A DNA stretch of 64,000 nucleotides from Heliomarina sp018223035 (GTDB lineage Bacteria > Pseudomonadota > Alphaproteobacteria > Rhodobacterales > Rhodobacteraceae). Each line of letters starts with the position of its first letter. Position 1 is the stretch's first letter. Below, one piece after another: positions 9,681-19,008 of the stretch. The stretch is from positions 100,234 through 164,233 of the forward strand of contig JAAEZD010000013.1 of assembly GCA_018223035.1 (NCBI GenBank). The letters are read 5' to 3'. Position numbers and translations under genes: made by a program. Under the pieces are notes generated by a model. That model was not told where the DNA came from. It made no database searches and saw only the letters and a program-made list of their open reading frames with translations.

Positions 9681-10249
9681 TCAACGGGCTGACCAACCTT
9701 CTTTTCGGCAGCGGCAGCAACGCGGTGCGCGACACGGTTGAAGTGTTCCGTGAAAATGCCGAGGCCCGCGCGATCCGCAGCGCCGGGATACAGGAACAGG
9801 CGATGGCCGAGTTCGGCGCTGAATTCGCCCGGCCAAACAGCGGCGGGTTCGACCGGTTCATGGACGGGGTTAACCGCGTGCCGCGCCCGGCGCTTGCCCT
9901 TGGCACGCTGGGGCTTTTCGTTGTCGCGATGGTCGACCCGCTTTGGTTCGCGGCCAGAATGCAGGGAATCGCCCTTGTGCCCGAACCGATGTGGTGGCTT
10001 CTGGGGGTGATCGTTTCCTTCTATTTCGGTGCCCGGCACCAAGTGAAGAACCAGAGTTTCCAGCGTGAAATCGCCGTGACCATGGCCCGTGTGCCCGACG
10101 TCATGCGCAATATCGCCGAGTTGAAGCACATGCGGGCCGAAACGCCTGGCGTTGCGGATACCGGGTCTGATGCGCAGCTGTCGATCGCGTCGGTTCGTCC
10201 CGGCGATAACCCCGCCTTGGAAAGCTGGCGCGCCCTGCGACTGGCCTGA
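9671..10249 (+). CDS. Holin-like membrane protein
   Basis: The gene overlaps the endolysin gene by 10 bp and has AAGGA upstream of its ATG. The 192-residue product has an amphipathic N-terminal half, then two clear hydrophobic segments (about residues 73-95, LALGTLGLFVVAMVD, and 105-123, MWWLLGVIVSFYFGAR) and a soluble C-terminus. This matches 3TM/HP1-type holin-family proteins paired with GH108 endolysins. A holin would open the inner membrane so that the leaderless endolysin can reach the cell wall. Family assignment rests on layout and partner, not on a catalytic motif. Confidence 0.82.
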   Translation: MGLINGLTNLLFGSGSNAVRDTVEVFRENAEARAIRSAGIQEQAMAEFGAEFARPNSGGFDRFMDGVNRVPRPALALGTLGLFVVAMVDPLWFAARMQGIALVPEPMWWLLGVIVSFYFGARHQVKNQSFQREIAVTMARVPDVMRNIAELKHMRAETPGVADTGSDAQLSIASVRPGDNPALESWRALRLA

Positions 10250-10333
10250 AGAGGTCCAAGGGCCGCGACAATGTGATCCGCTCGGGCGACGGTTAGCCAT
10301 TGGCCGCGCCCGGTCGCGGGATTATAGAGGGGC

Positions 10334-12289
10334 ATGGTTACTGAACTCGGGCACTTTGCCCTGATCCTCGCCTTTGTTGTTGCCATCGTTCAGATGGTGG
10401 TTCCGATGATCGGTGCGCAGCGGCGCTGGTCGGGTTGGATGGCCGTGGCCGAACCGGCGGCGAATATCCAGTTCCTGATGACCGCTTTTTCCTTTGCCGC
10501 GCTGATGCATGCCTTTATCACCTCGGACTTCTCGCTCCGGCTGGTGGTCGAAAACAGCCATTCCGCCAAGCCGATGATCTACAAAATCAGCGGTACATGG
10601 GGGAACCACGAAGGCTCGATGCTGCTCTGGGTGCTCATCGTCACACTTTTCGGCGCGACGGCGGCTTGGTTCGGGGGCAACCTGCCGCCAACCCTGCGTG
10701 CGCGGGTGCTTTCCATTCAGGCGGCCATCGCGGTTGCCTTCTTTGCCTTTATCCTCTTCACGTCGAACCCGTTCATCCGCTTGGCGGTGCCTCCTTTCGA
10801 TGGTCAGGACCTGAACCCGCTGTTGCAGGACCCGGGGCTCGCCTTTCATCCCCCCTTCCTCTACCTCGGCTATGTCGGGCTGAGCATGGCGTATTCCTTT
10901 GCCGTGGCTGCGCTGATCGAAGGCCGGGTCGATGCGGCATGGGCCCGCTGGGTGCGGCCATGGACACTGGCGGCGTGGATCTTCCTGACCATCGGGATCG
11001 GCCTTGGATCCTGGTGGGCGTATTACGAACTCGGCTGGGGCGGTTTCTGGTTCTGGGACCCGGTGGAGAATGCTTCTTTCATGCCGTGGCTGCTTGCCGC
11101 TGCGCTGCTGCATTCCGCCATCGTTGTCGAGAAACGGGAAAGCCTGAAAAGCTGGACGATCCTCTTGGCGATCCTTGCCTTTGGCTTTTCCTTGATCGGC
11201 ACCTTTATCGTTCGCTCCGGGCTGCTGACCAGCGTTCACGCTTTTGCCAATGACCCTGAACGTGGCGTCTTTATCCTGATCATCCTGGCCTTCTTTACGG
11301 GCGGTGCGCTGACGCTCTTTGCGGCGCGTGCCAACGCGATGGAGGCCAAGGGTGTATTCGCCATGCTCAGCCGGGAAAGCGCACTGGTCGCGAATAACAT
11401 CATGCTGGCGGTCGGCTGTTTCGTGGTCTTTGTCGGGACACTCTGGCCAATGGTGGCCGAGATGCTGTTCGACCGTAAACTCTCGGTCGGGCCGCCGTTT
11501 TTCGAATTGGCCTTCACGCCATTCATGGTGGTGCTTGGCCTGATTTTGCCGGTTGGCGCGCTGCTTCCGTGGAAGCGCGCGCGGATCAAACGGACTCTGC
11601 ATTCCCTGCGCTATGTCTTTGCGGTCGCGGTCCTGTTGGCCGGGCTGGTCTGGACACTGCAAAGCGGACGGTCGCTGCTGGGTCCAATCGGGCTTTTCCT
11701 CGGGGCCTGGGTCGTTGGGGGCGCTTTGGTCGATCTCTGGATCCGGGCCGGCCGCACCCCGGCGCGTCTTTTGCGCCTGCCCCGGGCTGACTGGGGCCGG
11801 GGCGTCGCCCATGCGGGGCTTGGAGTCACCATCTTTGCCATCGCCGGTCTAATGGCGTGGGAACAGGAAGACATCCGCGTGGCCCAGCTTGGCGACAGTT
11901 TCGATGTCGGTGCCTTCCAGTTGACGTTGCAAAAGGTCGAGGAAGGCCGTGGGCCGAACTACTTCACGACGCAAGGCACAGTGGATCTTTCGCAAAACGG
12001 GCGGCTGCTTGCGGAATTGCATCCGGAAAAACGGGTCTACCCGGTGGCGCAGATGCCCACGACCGAAGCCGCGATCGATTACCGTTTTCTGCGTGACGTC
12101 TATGTCGTGATCGGTGATCAGCAGGATAACGGCGGGTGGGTGATCCGTACTTATATCAAGCCCTTCGCCAACTGGATCTGGGGCGGCATTCTGATGATGG
12201 GCTTTGGCGGCTTCCTTTCGCTGACCGACAGGCGTTTCCGGGTCGCAGCGGGCGCGCGGCGTCAGGCGCGTACGGTGGCGGCTGAATGA
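10334..12289 (+). CDS. ccmF: Heme lyase subunit CcmF
   Basis: This 651-residue polytopic inner-membrane protein of the system I cytochrome c maturation pathway joins heme from CcmE to apocytochrome c together with CcmH. The tryptophan-rich WWD motif is visible as WGGFWFWDPVENASFMPWL, preceded by GSWWAYYELG. GTWGNHEGSMLLW near the N-terminus is also typical. AGAGGGG precedes the ATG. The ccmH start overlaps its stop by four bases (ATGA). Length is normal. Confidence 0.97.
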   Translation: MVTELGHFALILAFVVAIVQMVVPMIGAQRRWSGWMAVAEPAANIQFLMTAFSFAALMHAFITSDFSLRLVVENSHSAKPMIYKISGTWGNHEGSMLLWVLIVTLFGATAAWFGGNLPPTLRARVLSIQAAIAVAFFAFILFTSNPFIRLAVPPFDGQDLNPLLQDPGLAFHPPFLYLGYVGLSMAYSFAVAALIEGRVDAAWARWVRPWTLAAWIFLTIGIGLGSWWAYYELGWGGFWFWDPVENASFMPWLLAAALLHSAIVVEKRESLKSWTILLAILAFGFSLIGTFIVRSGLLTSVHAFANDPERGVFILIILAFFTGGALTLFAARANAMEAKGVFAMLSRESALVANNIMLAVGCFVVFVGTLWPMVAEMLFDRKLSVGPPFFELAFTPFMVVLGLILPVGALLPWKRARIKRTLHSLRYVFAVAVLLAGLVWTLQSGRSLLGPIGLFLGAWVVGGALVDLWIRAGRTPARLLRLPRADWGRGVAHAGLGVTIFAIAGLMAWEQEDIRVAQLGDSFDVGAFQLTLQKVEEGRGPNYFTTQGTVDLSQNGRLLAELHPEKRVYPVAQMPTTEAAIDYRFLRDVYVVIGDQQDNGGWVIRTYIKPFANWIWGGILMMGFGGFLSLTDRRFRVAAGARRQARTVAAE

Positions 12290-12753
12290 GACGGCTCGCG
12301 CGTATAATCGCCGGTGCGGCTCTCGCCGTGCTGATGGCTCTGCCGGTGGCAGCGGTACAGCCGGATGAGGTGCTCGACGATCCTGCGCTCGAGGCGCGCG
12401 CGCGGGAATTGTCCAAGGGGCTGCGCTGCCTTGTCTGCCGCAATGAAAGTATAGATGAAAGCAACGCAGACCTTGCCCGCGACCTGCGCCTGTTGCTTCG
12501 CGAACGGCTTGTTGCAGGCGATTCCGACGCCGAGGCCATCGATTACATCGTCGACAGGTTCGGAGAATACGTGCTCTTGCAGCCGACGGTCAACGGCTCC
12601 AACTGGCTGCTATGGGCCGCAGGGCCGCTGATGCTGATCCTCGCGGGCGGTGTCGCGGTTGTCTACCTGAGAGGCCGGGCAAAAATCGAAGCACCGGACA
12701 AAGCCCTGACCGCCAGTGAAGAAGCGCGTCTGCGTGAAATTCTCGACAAGTAA
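12286..12753 (+). CDS. ccmH: Cytochrome c-type biogenesis protein CcmH (CcmL-type thioreductant)
   Basis: This 155-residue protein has a signal peptide (about 1-23), a periplasmic domain with the LRCLVCRNESIDES motif whose Cys48 and Cys51 reduce the apocytochrome heme-binding cysteines, and a C-terminal membrane anchor (about 103-124). It is translationally coupled to ccmF by a 4-bp overlap. It is the short form without the TPR domain found in fused CcmH proteins. Confidence 0.95.
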   Translation: MRRLARIIAGAALAVLMALPVAAVQPDEVLDDPALEARARELSKGLRCLVCRNESIDESNADLARDLRLLLRERLVAGDSDAEAIDYIVDRFGEYVLLQPTVNGSNWLLWAAGPLMLILAGGVAVVYLRGRAKIEAPDKALTASEEARLREILDK

Positions 12754-12830
12754 CGCGCGGTTTCGCTTTTCTCTGCCGGGACCTTACGGCAGGTTACCGG
12801 CAACGCGACTGACGCGAAAAGGGGAGCCGC

Positions 12831-13607
12831 ATGGACTATCAGACAATCACCGTTGAAACGACCGATGGCGTTGCCATCATCTCGCTGAACCGGCCGGACA
12901 AGATGAATGCGATGAACGGCCAGATGCGGGCTGAACTGCCCCATGCGATCAAGGCCGCCGAAGAGAGCGCCCGTGTCATCGTGATCACCGGTTCGGGACG
13001 TGCCTTTTGTACCGGGCAGGACCTTGGCGATACCGGTGATGCAACCAATCTGGATCTGGAACGGACCCTGCGGGATGAATACGGCCCGATGCTCGAAGCG
13101 ATCTACAATTGCAACCTGCCGACGATTGCCGCCGTCAACGGACCGGCGGCGGGGGCTGGTGCAAGCCTTGCACTCACAGCCGACGTGGTGATTGCGACGG
13201 AAAGCGCCTATTTCCTTCAGGCCTTTACGCGGATCGGCTTGTTGCCGGATGCGGGGGGCACGTGGTTCATGCCCCGCCAGATGGGCATGGCCAAGGCAAT
13301 GGGCGCGGCCTTGTTTGCCGACAAGATCTCTGCCCGCCAGGCCGACGACTGGGGCATGATTTGGGAGGCGGTCGCGGATGAGGAGTTCGACGCGCATTGG
13401 CGCAAGCGGGCCGCGCATCTGGCGAACGGACCGACGCAGGCCTACAGGGCCGTGAAACAGGCGATCCGTGGTAGTTTCGAAAGCGATCTGCCCGATCAGC
13501 TTGCCACCGAAGCGCATCTTCAGGGGCAATGTGGCAAGAGCCGTGATTTTCAGGAAGGCGTCGTCGCCTTTATGGAAAAACGCCCCGCAAAGTTCGAAGG
13601 CCGGTAA
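12831..13607 (+). CDS. Enoyl-CoA hydratase/isomerase family protein
   Basis: This 258-residue crotonase-fold protein has the oxyanion-hole segments SGRAFCTGQDL and AVNGPAAGAGASLAL. The Asp in GLLPDAGGTWFMP is the catalytic acid seen in PaaG-type ring-opening isomerases, so it resembles 2-(1,2-epoxy-1,2-dihydrophenyl)acetyl-CoA isomerase, although no other paa genes are in the window. A GGGGAG ribosome binding site precedes the ATG. It lies 77 bp behind ccmH, across a stretch with a CTGCCG/CGGCAG hairpin lacking a T run, so it may be transcribed separately. The natural substrate is not certain. Confidence 0.88.
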   Translation: MDYQTITVETTDGVAIISLNRPDKMNAMNGQMRAELPHAIKAAEESARVIVITGSGRAFCTGQDLGDTGDATNLDLERTLRDEYGPMLEAIYNCNLPTIAAVNGPAAGAGASLALTADVVIATESAYFLQAFTRIGLLPDAGGTWFMPRQMGMAKAMGAALFADKISARQADDWGMIWEAVADEEFDAHWRKRAAHLANGPTQAYRAVKQAIRGSFESDLPDQLATEAHLQGQCGKSRDFQEGVVAFMEKRPAKFEGR

Positions 13608-14016
13608 CCGAGCTACCGAATTTCAGGGCACCGATAGCGTTGGTGTCTTGAAAAGCGGGATCGTCATTGTCGCATCCGTTTACGTCTCTCGGACGCGCAA
13701 AGGTTTTTGGTTGGTTACGCAGAAATTCCGGAGGGTTGCCAAAGGCATCTATTCGGAACGTGACGCTCTTTTCGCGCGTATCCGGGCGATCAGAGCGCAA
13801 GGCCCGAATTTTTTCCTTGCGGGATCAAGAGGTTCTTGTCGCCCGAAGCCGCAATGAATGGCGCAAAGGCCGATAAGCCCGGTACCGCCTAGTAGGATTA
13901 GTTCAATCATCACAACGTTCCGAAAACTGGTAAGAAATATCCCTCTAGATTAACGGCATTTTAACCAATCCGGAAAGTTAAACATTGTGGATTGGTTAAC
14001 GGGCAGCGTCCGGTCG
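13608..14016. other. Intergenic region before the gltA terminator
   Basis: About 410 bases without a convincing gene. Short reading frames run through it on both strands but have no ribosome binding site or recognisable product. The right part (about 13,900-13,990) is AT-rich compared with the flanks. No repeat or tRNA is seen. Confidence 0.5.
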
Positions 14017-14047
14017 AAAAAAAAGCCCCGCAGTTTGGCTGCGGGGC
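14017..14047 (-). terminator. Rho-independent terminator of gltA
   Basis: On the minus strand GCCCCGCAG and CTGCGGGGC form a perfect 9-bp stem with the loop CCAAA, followed by an uninterrupted run of T residues. It lies 23 bases beyond the gltA stop codon. On the plus strand only three T residues follow the stem, so it acts mainly in the gltA direction. Confidence 0.9.
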
Positions 14048-14069
14048 TTTGTCTTGGAAAAGCTGTCGA

Positions 14070-15365
14070 TCAGCGGCTTTCGATATCGGTGTAGTTCCGC
14101 TCGGTCTCGCCCAAGTACAACTGGCGCGGGCGACCGATCTTGTTCTGGGGATCGCCGATCATTTCCTTCCACTGGGAAATCCAGCCCACGGTACGCGACA
14201 GCGCAAAGATCGGCGTGAACATCGAGGTCGGAAAACCCATCGCTTCGAGGATGATCCCGGAGTAGAAATCGACGTTCGGGAAGAGTTTGCGGTCAACAAA
14301 GTAGTCGTCTGCCAGCGCCTGCTTCTCGAGCTCTTTCGCGACCGCGAGGATCGGGTTGTTTTCAACGCCCAAGAGGTCGAGCACTTCGTCCGCGGACTGC
14401 TTCATCACCTTCGCACGCGGGTCGAAGTTCTTATAGACGCGGTGGCCAAAGCCCATCAGGCGGAACGGATCGTCCTTGTCCTTGGCACGGGCGAGGAACT
14501 CGGGGATGCGGTCCGGGGTGCCGATTTCCTTGAGGCTTTCCAGCGCGGCCTGGTTTGCCCCACCATGGGCCGGGCCCCAGAGACAGGCGATACCGGCGGC
14601 GATACAGGCGAACGGGTTTGCGCCCGAGGACGAGGCCAGACGCACGGTCGAGGTCGAGGCGTTCTGCTCGTGATCGGCATGCAGGGTAAAGATCCGGTCC
14701 ATCGCGCGGGAAAGGATCGGATTGACCTCGTATTCCTCGGCAGGAACGGCAAAGCACATGCGCAGGAAGTTCGACGCATAGTCGATGTCGTTGCGCGGCG
14801 ACACAAAGGGCTGACCGATCGTGTACTTGTAGGCCATCGCGGCAATCGTCGGCATCTTGGCGATCATGCGGATCGAGGCGACCTCGCGCTGCCACGGATC
14901 GTTGATGTCGGTACTGTCGTGATAGAAGGCGGACATCGCACCGACAACGCCGACCATGATCGCCATCGGGTGCGCGTCACGACGGAAACCACGGAACAGG
15001 TAATGCATCTGCTCGTGCAGCATCGTGTGCATGGTCACGCGCTGTTCGAAATCTTCCAACGCGGCGGGCGAGGGCAGTTCACCGTAAAGAAGCAGGTAGC
15101 AGACCTCAAGGTAATGGGATTTCTCCGCCAGCTGGTCGATGGGATAGCCACGGTGAAGCAGCTCGCCCTTGTCGCCATCGATGAAGGTGATGGTGCTGTC
15201 GCAGCTGGCGGTCGAGGTGAAACCGGGATCATAGGTGAAAACACCGGCTTGGGAATAAAGCTTACGGATGTCCAGAACGTCGGGGCCGGCCGTTGGCGAC
15301 AAAATTGGCAGATCGTAAGTCTGACCATTCAGACTCAGCTGGGCAGTTTTCTTTTGGTCGGTCAT
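14070..15365 (-). CDS. gltA: Citrate synthase
   Basis: This 431-residue enzyme condenses acetyl-CoA and oxaloacetate to citrate in the TCA cycle. Type I/II citrate synthase active-site segments are visible: GPAHGGANQAAL, MGFGHRVYKNFDPRA and the histidine and aspartate around them. It has the N-terminal domain of the hexameric Gram-negative enzymes. I chose the ATG at 15365 (MTDQKKTAQLSL), preceded by GAGGAAG, over an upstream in-frame start that adds 12 basic residues. gltX lies upstream on the same strand across 113 bp, and a strong terminator follows. Confidence 0.97.
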   Translation of the reverse strand: MTDQKKTAQLSLNGQTYDLPILSPTAGPDVLDIRKLYSQAGVFTYDPGFTSTASCDSTITFIDGDKGELLHRGYPIDQLAEKSHYLEVCYLLLYGELPSPAALEDFEQRVTMHTMLHEQMHYLFRGFRRDAHPMAIMVGVVGAMSAFYHDSTDINDPWQREVASIRMIAKMPTIAAMAYKYTIGQPFVSPRNDIDYASNFLRMCFAVPAEEYEVNPILSRAMDRIFTLHADHEQNASTSTVRLASSSGANPFACIAAGIACLWGPAHGGANQAALESLKEIGTPDRIPEFLARAKDKDDPFRLMGFGHRVYKNFDPRAKVMKQSADEVLDLLGVENNPILAVAKELEKQALADDYFVDRKLFPNVDFYSGIILEAMGFPTSMFTPIFALSRTVGWISQWKEMIGDPQNKIGRPRQLYLGETERNYTDIESR

Positions 15366-15478
15366 GTTTTCTAACTTCCTCTTACGTATGCAGAACCGCA
15401 TATGCGGCCTGCCCGGACATTGCTGAGCGCTGCAATCGGCTCAGTTCGTATCTGCGGCGTGTTACCCAAGTGTGAACA

Positions 15479-16885
15479 TCAGGCGTGGGCGGCCGCGTCG
15501 CTGAATCTGGCGAGCACCTCGTCCCGGCCCAGAACCAGCATCATGTCGAAGACAGAGGGCGTAACGGCCCGGCCTGCAAGCGCCGCCCGAAGCGGTCCGG
15601 CGAGTTTCCCGAATTTGGTCTCCCGCGCCTCTGCAAAGCTGTTCAGCACCGCCTCTAAATCGTCACGCTCCCAGCTAACACTTTGCAATTGCGGCGTCAA
15701 TTCTGTCAGCATGCCCTTGGGCGCACTTGCCAGTGCCTTTTGCGCCTTCTCATCCATGTCCAGCGGACGGGACGCGAGAACAAAATGAGCCTTTTCAAGA
15801 AGTTCCGGAAAGGTTTTGGCACGGTCTTTCAGGCAGTACATGGCGCGCTCAAGCCCGTGTGCCTGCGCGTCAGTAAGCGGCGAAAGCTCGGCGGCCGCGA
15901 GGTATTCTTGGATTTCCTGCCGCAGTGCGGCATCCTCTTCGATGGCAATATGCTGACCGCAGAGATTTTCCAGCTTCTTGACGTCGAAACGGGCCGGGCT
16001 CTTGCCGATGCCGCCCAGATCGAACCACTCTTTTGCCTGTTCATCGGTAAAGAATTCGTCGTCGCCATGGCTCCAGCCAAGCCGCGCAAGGTAGTTGCGC
16101 ATGCCCGAGGCCGGGTAGCCCATGGCCTGGTATTCCTGCGCGCCGAGGGCGCCGTGCCGCTTGGACAGTTTCTTGCCGTCCGGGCCATGGATCAGAGGGA
16201 TGTGGGCCCAGACCGGCACCTGCCAGTCCATCGCTTGGTAGATCATCATCTGGCGCGCGGCATTGTTGAGGTGGTCGTCGCCCCGGATTACATGGGTCAC
16301 GCCCATGTCATGGTCGTCCACCACCACGGCGAGCATGTAGACAGGCGTTCCGTCGCTGCGCAAAAGCACCATGTCGTCCAGCTGATCGTTACGGATCGTG
16401 ACATCGCCCTGAACTTCGTCCTTGATGACGGTTGTCCCGTCGAGCGGCGCCTTGATCCGCACGACGTATGGCGCATCAGGGTGCGTATCGGGTGACGCGT
16501 CGCGCCAGGGCGACCGGAACAGGGTCGAACGGCCCTCGGCCTTGGCGCTTTCGCGGAATTCTGCAATTTCTTCCTGCGTGGAAAAGCACTTGTAGGCCTT
16601 GCCTTCATCCAGAAGCTGAAGCGCGACCTCGGCATGGCGTCCGGCCTGTTCGAACTGGCTGACCACCTCGCCATCATGATCGAGTCCAAGCCATGCCATG
16701 CCCTGAAGGATCGCAGCCGTCGCTTCGGGTGTCGAACGCGCCCGGTCTGTATCTTCGATCCTCAAGAGAAACTTGCCGCCACGTCCACGGGCGTAAAGCC
16801 AGTTGAACAGCGCTGTGCGGGCGCCGCCGATATGCAGAAAGCCTGTAGGAGAAGGGGCAAAACGGGTGACAACCGTGTCGGACAT
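15479..16885 (-). CDS. gltX: Glutamyl-tRNA synthetase
   Basis: This 468-residue class I aminoacyl-tRNA synthetase charges tRNA-Glu. The HIGH-type signature is FAPSPTGFLHIGGAR near residue 8, and the KMSKS-type signature is KLSKRHGALG in the middle. RIEDTDRARST is the usual glutamate-site segment. Many alphaproteobacteria carry two gltX genes, one acting on tRNA-Gln for later amidation; which type this is cannot be told here. It is divergent from comEC across 79 bp and upstream of gltA. Confidence 0.96.
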   Translation of the reverse strand: MSDTVVTRFAPSPTGFLHIGGARTALFNWLYARGRGGKFLLRIEDTDRARSTPEATAAILQGMAWLGLDHDGEVVSQFEQAGRHAEVALQLLDEGKAYKCFSTQEEIAEFRESAKAEGRSTLFRSPWRDASPDTHPDAPYVVRIKAPLDGTTVIKDEVQGDVTIRNDQLDDMVLLRSDGTPVYMLAVVVDDHDMGVTHVIRGDDHLNNAARQMMIYQAMDWQVPVWAHIPLIHGPDGKKLSKRHGALGAQEYQAMGYPASGMRNYLARLGWSHGDDEFFTDEQAKEWFDLGGIGKSPARFDVKKLENLCGQHIAIEEDAALRQEIQEYLAAAELSPLTDAQAHGLERAMYCLKDRAKTFPELLEKAHFVLASRPLDMDEKAQKALASAPKGMLTELTPQLQSVSWERDDLEAVLNSFAEARETKFGKLAGPLRAALAGRAVTPSVFDMMLVLGRDEVLARFSDAAAHA

Positions 16886-16964
16886 AAGGGGGATTTACCT
16901 TTTGGTAAGCAAGGGAGTTCTACTGTTGGCGCCTGTCTAGCGGCCTGAAAGGCGGGGGGCAAGC

Positions 16965-19007
16965 ATGCGCACCTTGATGCGGGCGCTGGTCCGGATCGAT
17001 ACCGCTCTCTTCAAGCAACGCGGCCATCTGTTCCCCTGGGCCCCGGTGGCAATGGCAATTGGCATCGGCACCTATTTTGGACTGAAAAGCGAACCCGCGC
17101 TGGCAAGCTATCCGATCATCGGCATGCTCGCGGTGTTTATCGGGTTTCTCACGTGGCGCTTTCCGGGCAGCTGGTCGCCTTTCGGCTGGGGCATCTGCCT
17201 GATCGCGCTGGGGTTCTGCATCGCAGGTGCGCGTGCGCACATGGTTTCAGCGCCGGTCATGGAATGGCGTTATTACGGCGCGGTCGAGGGCCGCGTCGTG
17301 GCGCTGGACCGGTCGGCGTCAGATGCGGTGCGGGTCACGCTTGACGATGTCCGGCTTGAGAATTTTCCCGTAAAGGCTCTGCCGGAACGTCTGCGGCTTT
17401 CGCTGCACGGGCCGGAGTCCGATTTGCGGCCGGGTCAGCGGATCATGACAACGGCACATATGTCTCCGCCACAAGGCCCGGTGGAACCCGGCGGTTTCGA
17501 TTTCAGGCGTCACGCGTGGTTTCAGCGTCTGGGTGGGGTCGGCTATACCCGCGTGCCAGTTCTGACCATCGCACCGCCCGAGGAGGGGATCTCGGGGCTT
17601 CGGATTTTTGCCTTGCGCATGGCAATTTCCAGCCATGTCCGAAAGGTTCTGCCGGGCGATACAGGTGGCTTTGCGGCGGCGGTCACGACCGGTGACCGCA
17701 GCGGTGTACATCAAGCCACCCTCGATGCCCTGCGGACCAGCAACCTCGCGCATCTTCTGGCGATTTCCGGTCTCCATATGGGGCTGCTCTCGGGCTTTGT
17801 TTTCGGCAGCTTGCGGCTTGGGCTTGCAGCGATACCTCCGCTTGCCCTGCGCTGGCCTGTCCGCAAGATAGCGGCCATTGGCGCGCTGATCGCGGCCACC
17901 GGTTACCTTGCGCTTTCGGGGGGCAATGTCGCCACGGAACGCGCCTATGTGATGGCGGCGGTCATACTGTTTGCGGTGCTCGTCGACCGGCGCGCTTTTT
18001 CCCTGCGCGCGGTGGCTCTGGCCGCGTTGATCGTGCTTACGCTGCGTCCAGAGGCGCTCTTGGGGCCCGGTTTCCAGATGTCCTTCGCAGCCACCACTGC
18101 GCTGGTCGGGGTCTTTGGCGCGATCCGAGACGCCGATCTGCCCCGCTTGCCACATTGGGCACGGCCCGTCATTGGCGTGATGCTGTCATCGGCCATTGCC
18201 GGTGCCGCGACCGCGCCAATCGGGGCTGCGCATTTCAACAGCCTCTCGCATTATGGGCTTATCGCCAATCTCGTCTCGGTTCCGGTGATGGGGACGCTTG
18301 TCGTTCTGGCAGCGGTTCTCGCATTTCTTCTAACGCCGCTTGGCCTCGACTGGATCGGGCTATGGGTGATGGGGGTCGGCCTCGACTGGATCCTCGGCGT
18401 TGCGCATTGGGTATCGGCGCTGTCCGGCGCGCAAAGCTTTGTGCCGCGACCGGACCCGGTTGTTCTACCGATGCTGGTGCTTGGTCTGCTTTTCGTGATC
18501 CTCTGGCAAGGGCGATTGCGGCTTTTGGGCTTTGCGCCGGCCGGCCTGGCTTTGATGATCTGGGGGCAGGCCGAGCGCCCGGCTGTACTGGTTGCCGACA
18601 CAGGTTCAATCGTCGGGGTGATGACGAGGGAGGGCCGCGCGCTTAGCAAGCGGCGCGGGGCGGGATTCATCGCTTTGAACTGGCTTGAGAATGACGGTGA
18701 TGGCGCGGATCAGGCAAAGGCCGCCGAACGATGGCCGGTGCAGGATAGTTGGATTCGATCCATCGCTTTCCAGAACGGTGAAATCATCCATGTGAACGGC
18801 AAAAGAGCGGCGGCCGAGTTCAAGTCATGCCGCGCGGATCAGATCGTGATTTCCTCGGTAAAACTGCAGGTCGAGGGCGGGTGCAGGATTTACGACCCGG
18901 ATTATCTTGAAGGGACAGGCAGCCTCGCCATAAGCGGCAACAAGATCATCTCGGCGCGTGAGGTCAGCGGAAGGCGCATCTGGAACACGCCTCCCGCTTC
19001 GCGATAG
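16965..19007 (+). CDS. comEC: ComEC/Rec2 family DNA-uptake channel protein
   Basis: This 680-residue polytopic membrane protein has hydrophobic N-terminal segments, an extracytoplasmic DUF4131/OB-like region (about 90-200), and the Competence domain with LRTSNLAHLLAISGLHMGLL followed by many membrane helices (to about 525). The C-terminal part is soluble and about 150 residues long. It ends before the zinc motifs (HxHxDH) of the metallo-beta-lactamase-like domain found in longer ComEC proteins, as in many proteobacterial forms. ComEC carries single-stranded DNA across the inner membrane in transformation. It converges on lexA with one base between the stop codons. Confidence 0.9.
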   Translation: MRTLMRALVRIDTALFKQRGHLFPWAPVAMAIGIGTYFGLKSEPALASYPIIGMLAVFIGFLTWRFPGSWSPFGWGICLIALGFCIAGARAHMVSAPVMEWRYYGAVEGRVVALDRSASDAVRVTLDDVRLENFPVKALPERLRLSLHGPESDLRPGQRIMTTAHMSPPQGPVEPGGFDFRRHAWFQRLGGVGYTRVPVLTIAPPEEGISGLRIFALRMAISSHVRKVLPGDTGGFAAAVTTGDRSGVHQATLDALRTSNLAHLLAISGLHMGLLSGFVFGSLRLGLAAIPPLALRWPVRKIAAIGALIAATGYLALSGGNVATERAYVMAAVILFAVLVDRRAFSLRAVALAALIVLTLRPEALLGPGFQMSFAATTALVGVFGAIRDADLPRLPHWARPVIGVMLSSAIAGAATAPIGAAHFNSLSHYGLIANLVSVPVMGTLVVLAAVLAFLLTPLGLDWIGLWVMGVGLDWILGVAHWVSALSGAQSFVPRPDPVVLPMLVLGLLFVILWQGRLRLLGFAPAGLALMIWGQAERPAVLVADTGSIVGVMTREGRALSKRRGAGFIALNWLENDGDGADQAKAAERWPVQDSWIRSIAFQNGEIIHVNGKRAAAEFKSCRADQIVISSVKLQVEGGCRIYDPDYLEGTGSLAISGNKIISAREVSGRRIWNTPPASR

Positions 19008-19008
19008 A

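Noticed and set aside
13608..13860. Reading frame continuing past the enoyl-CoA hydratase gene
   Set aside because: It is in another frame, starts inside that gene and its product is low-complexity basic sequence without likeness to a known family.
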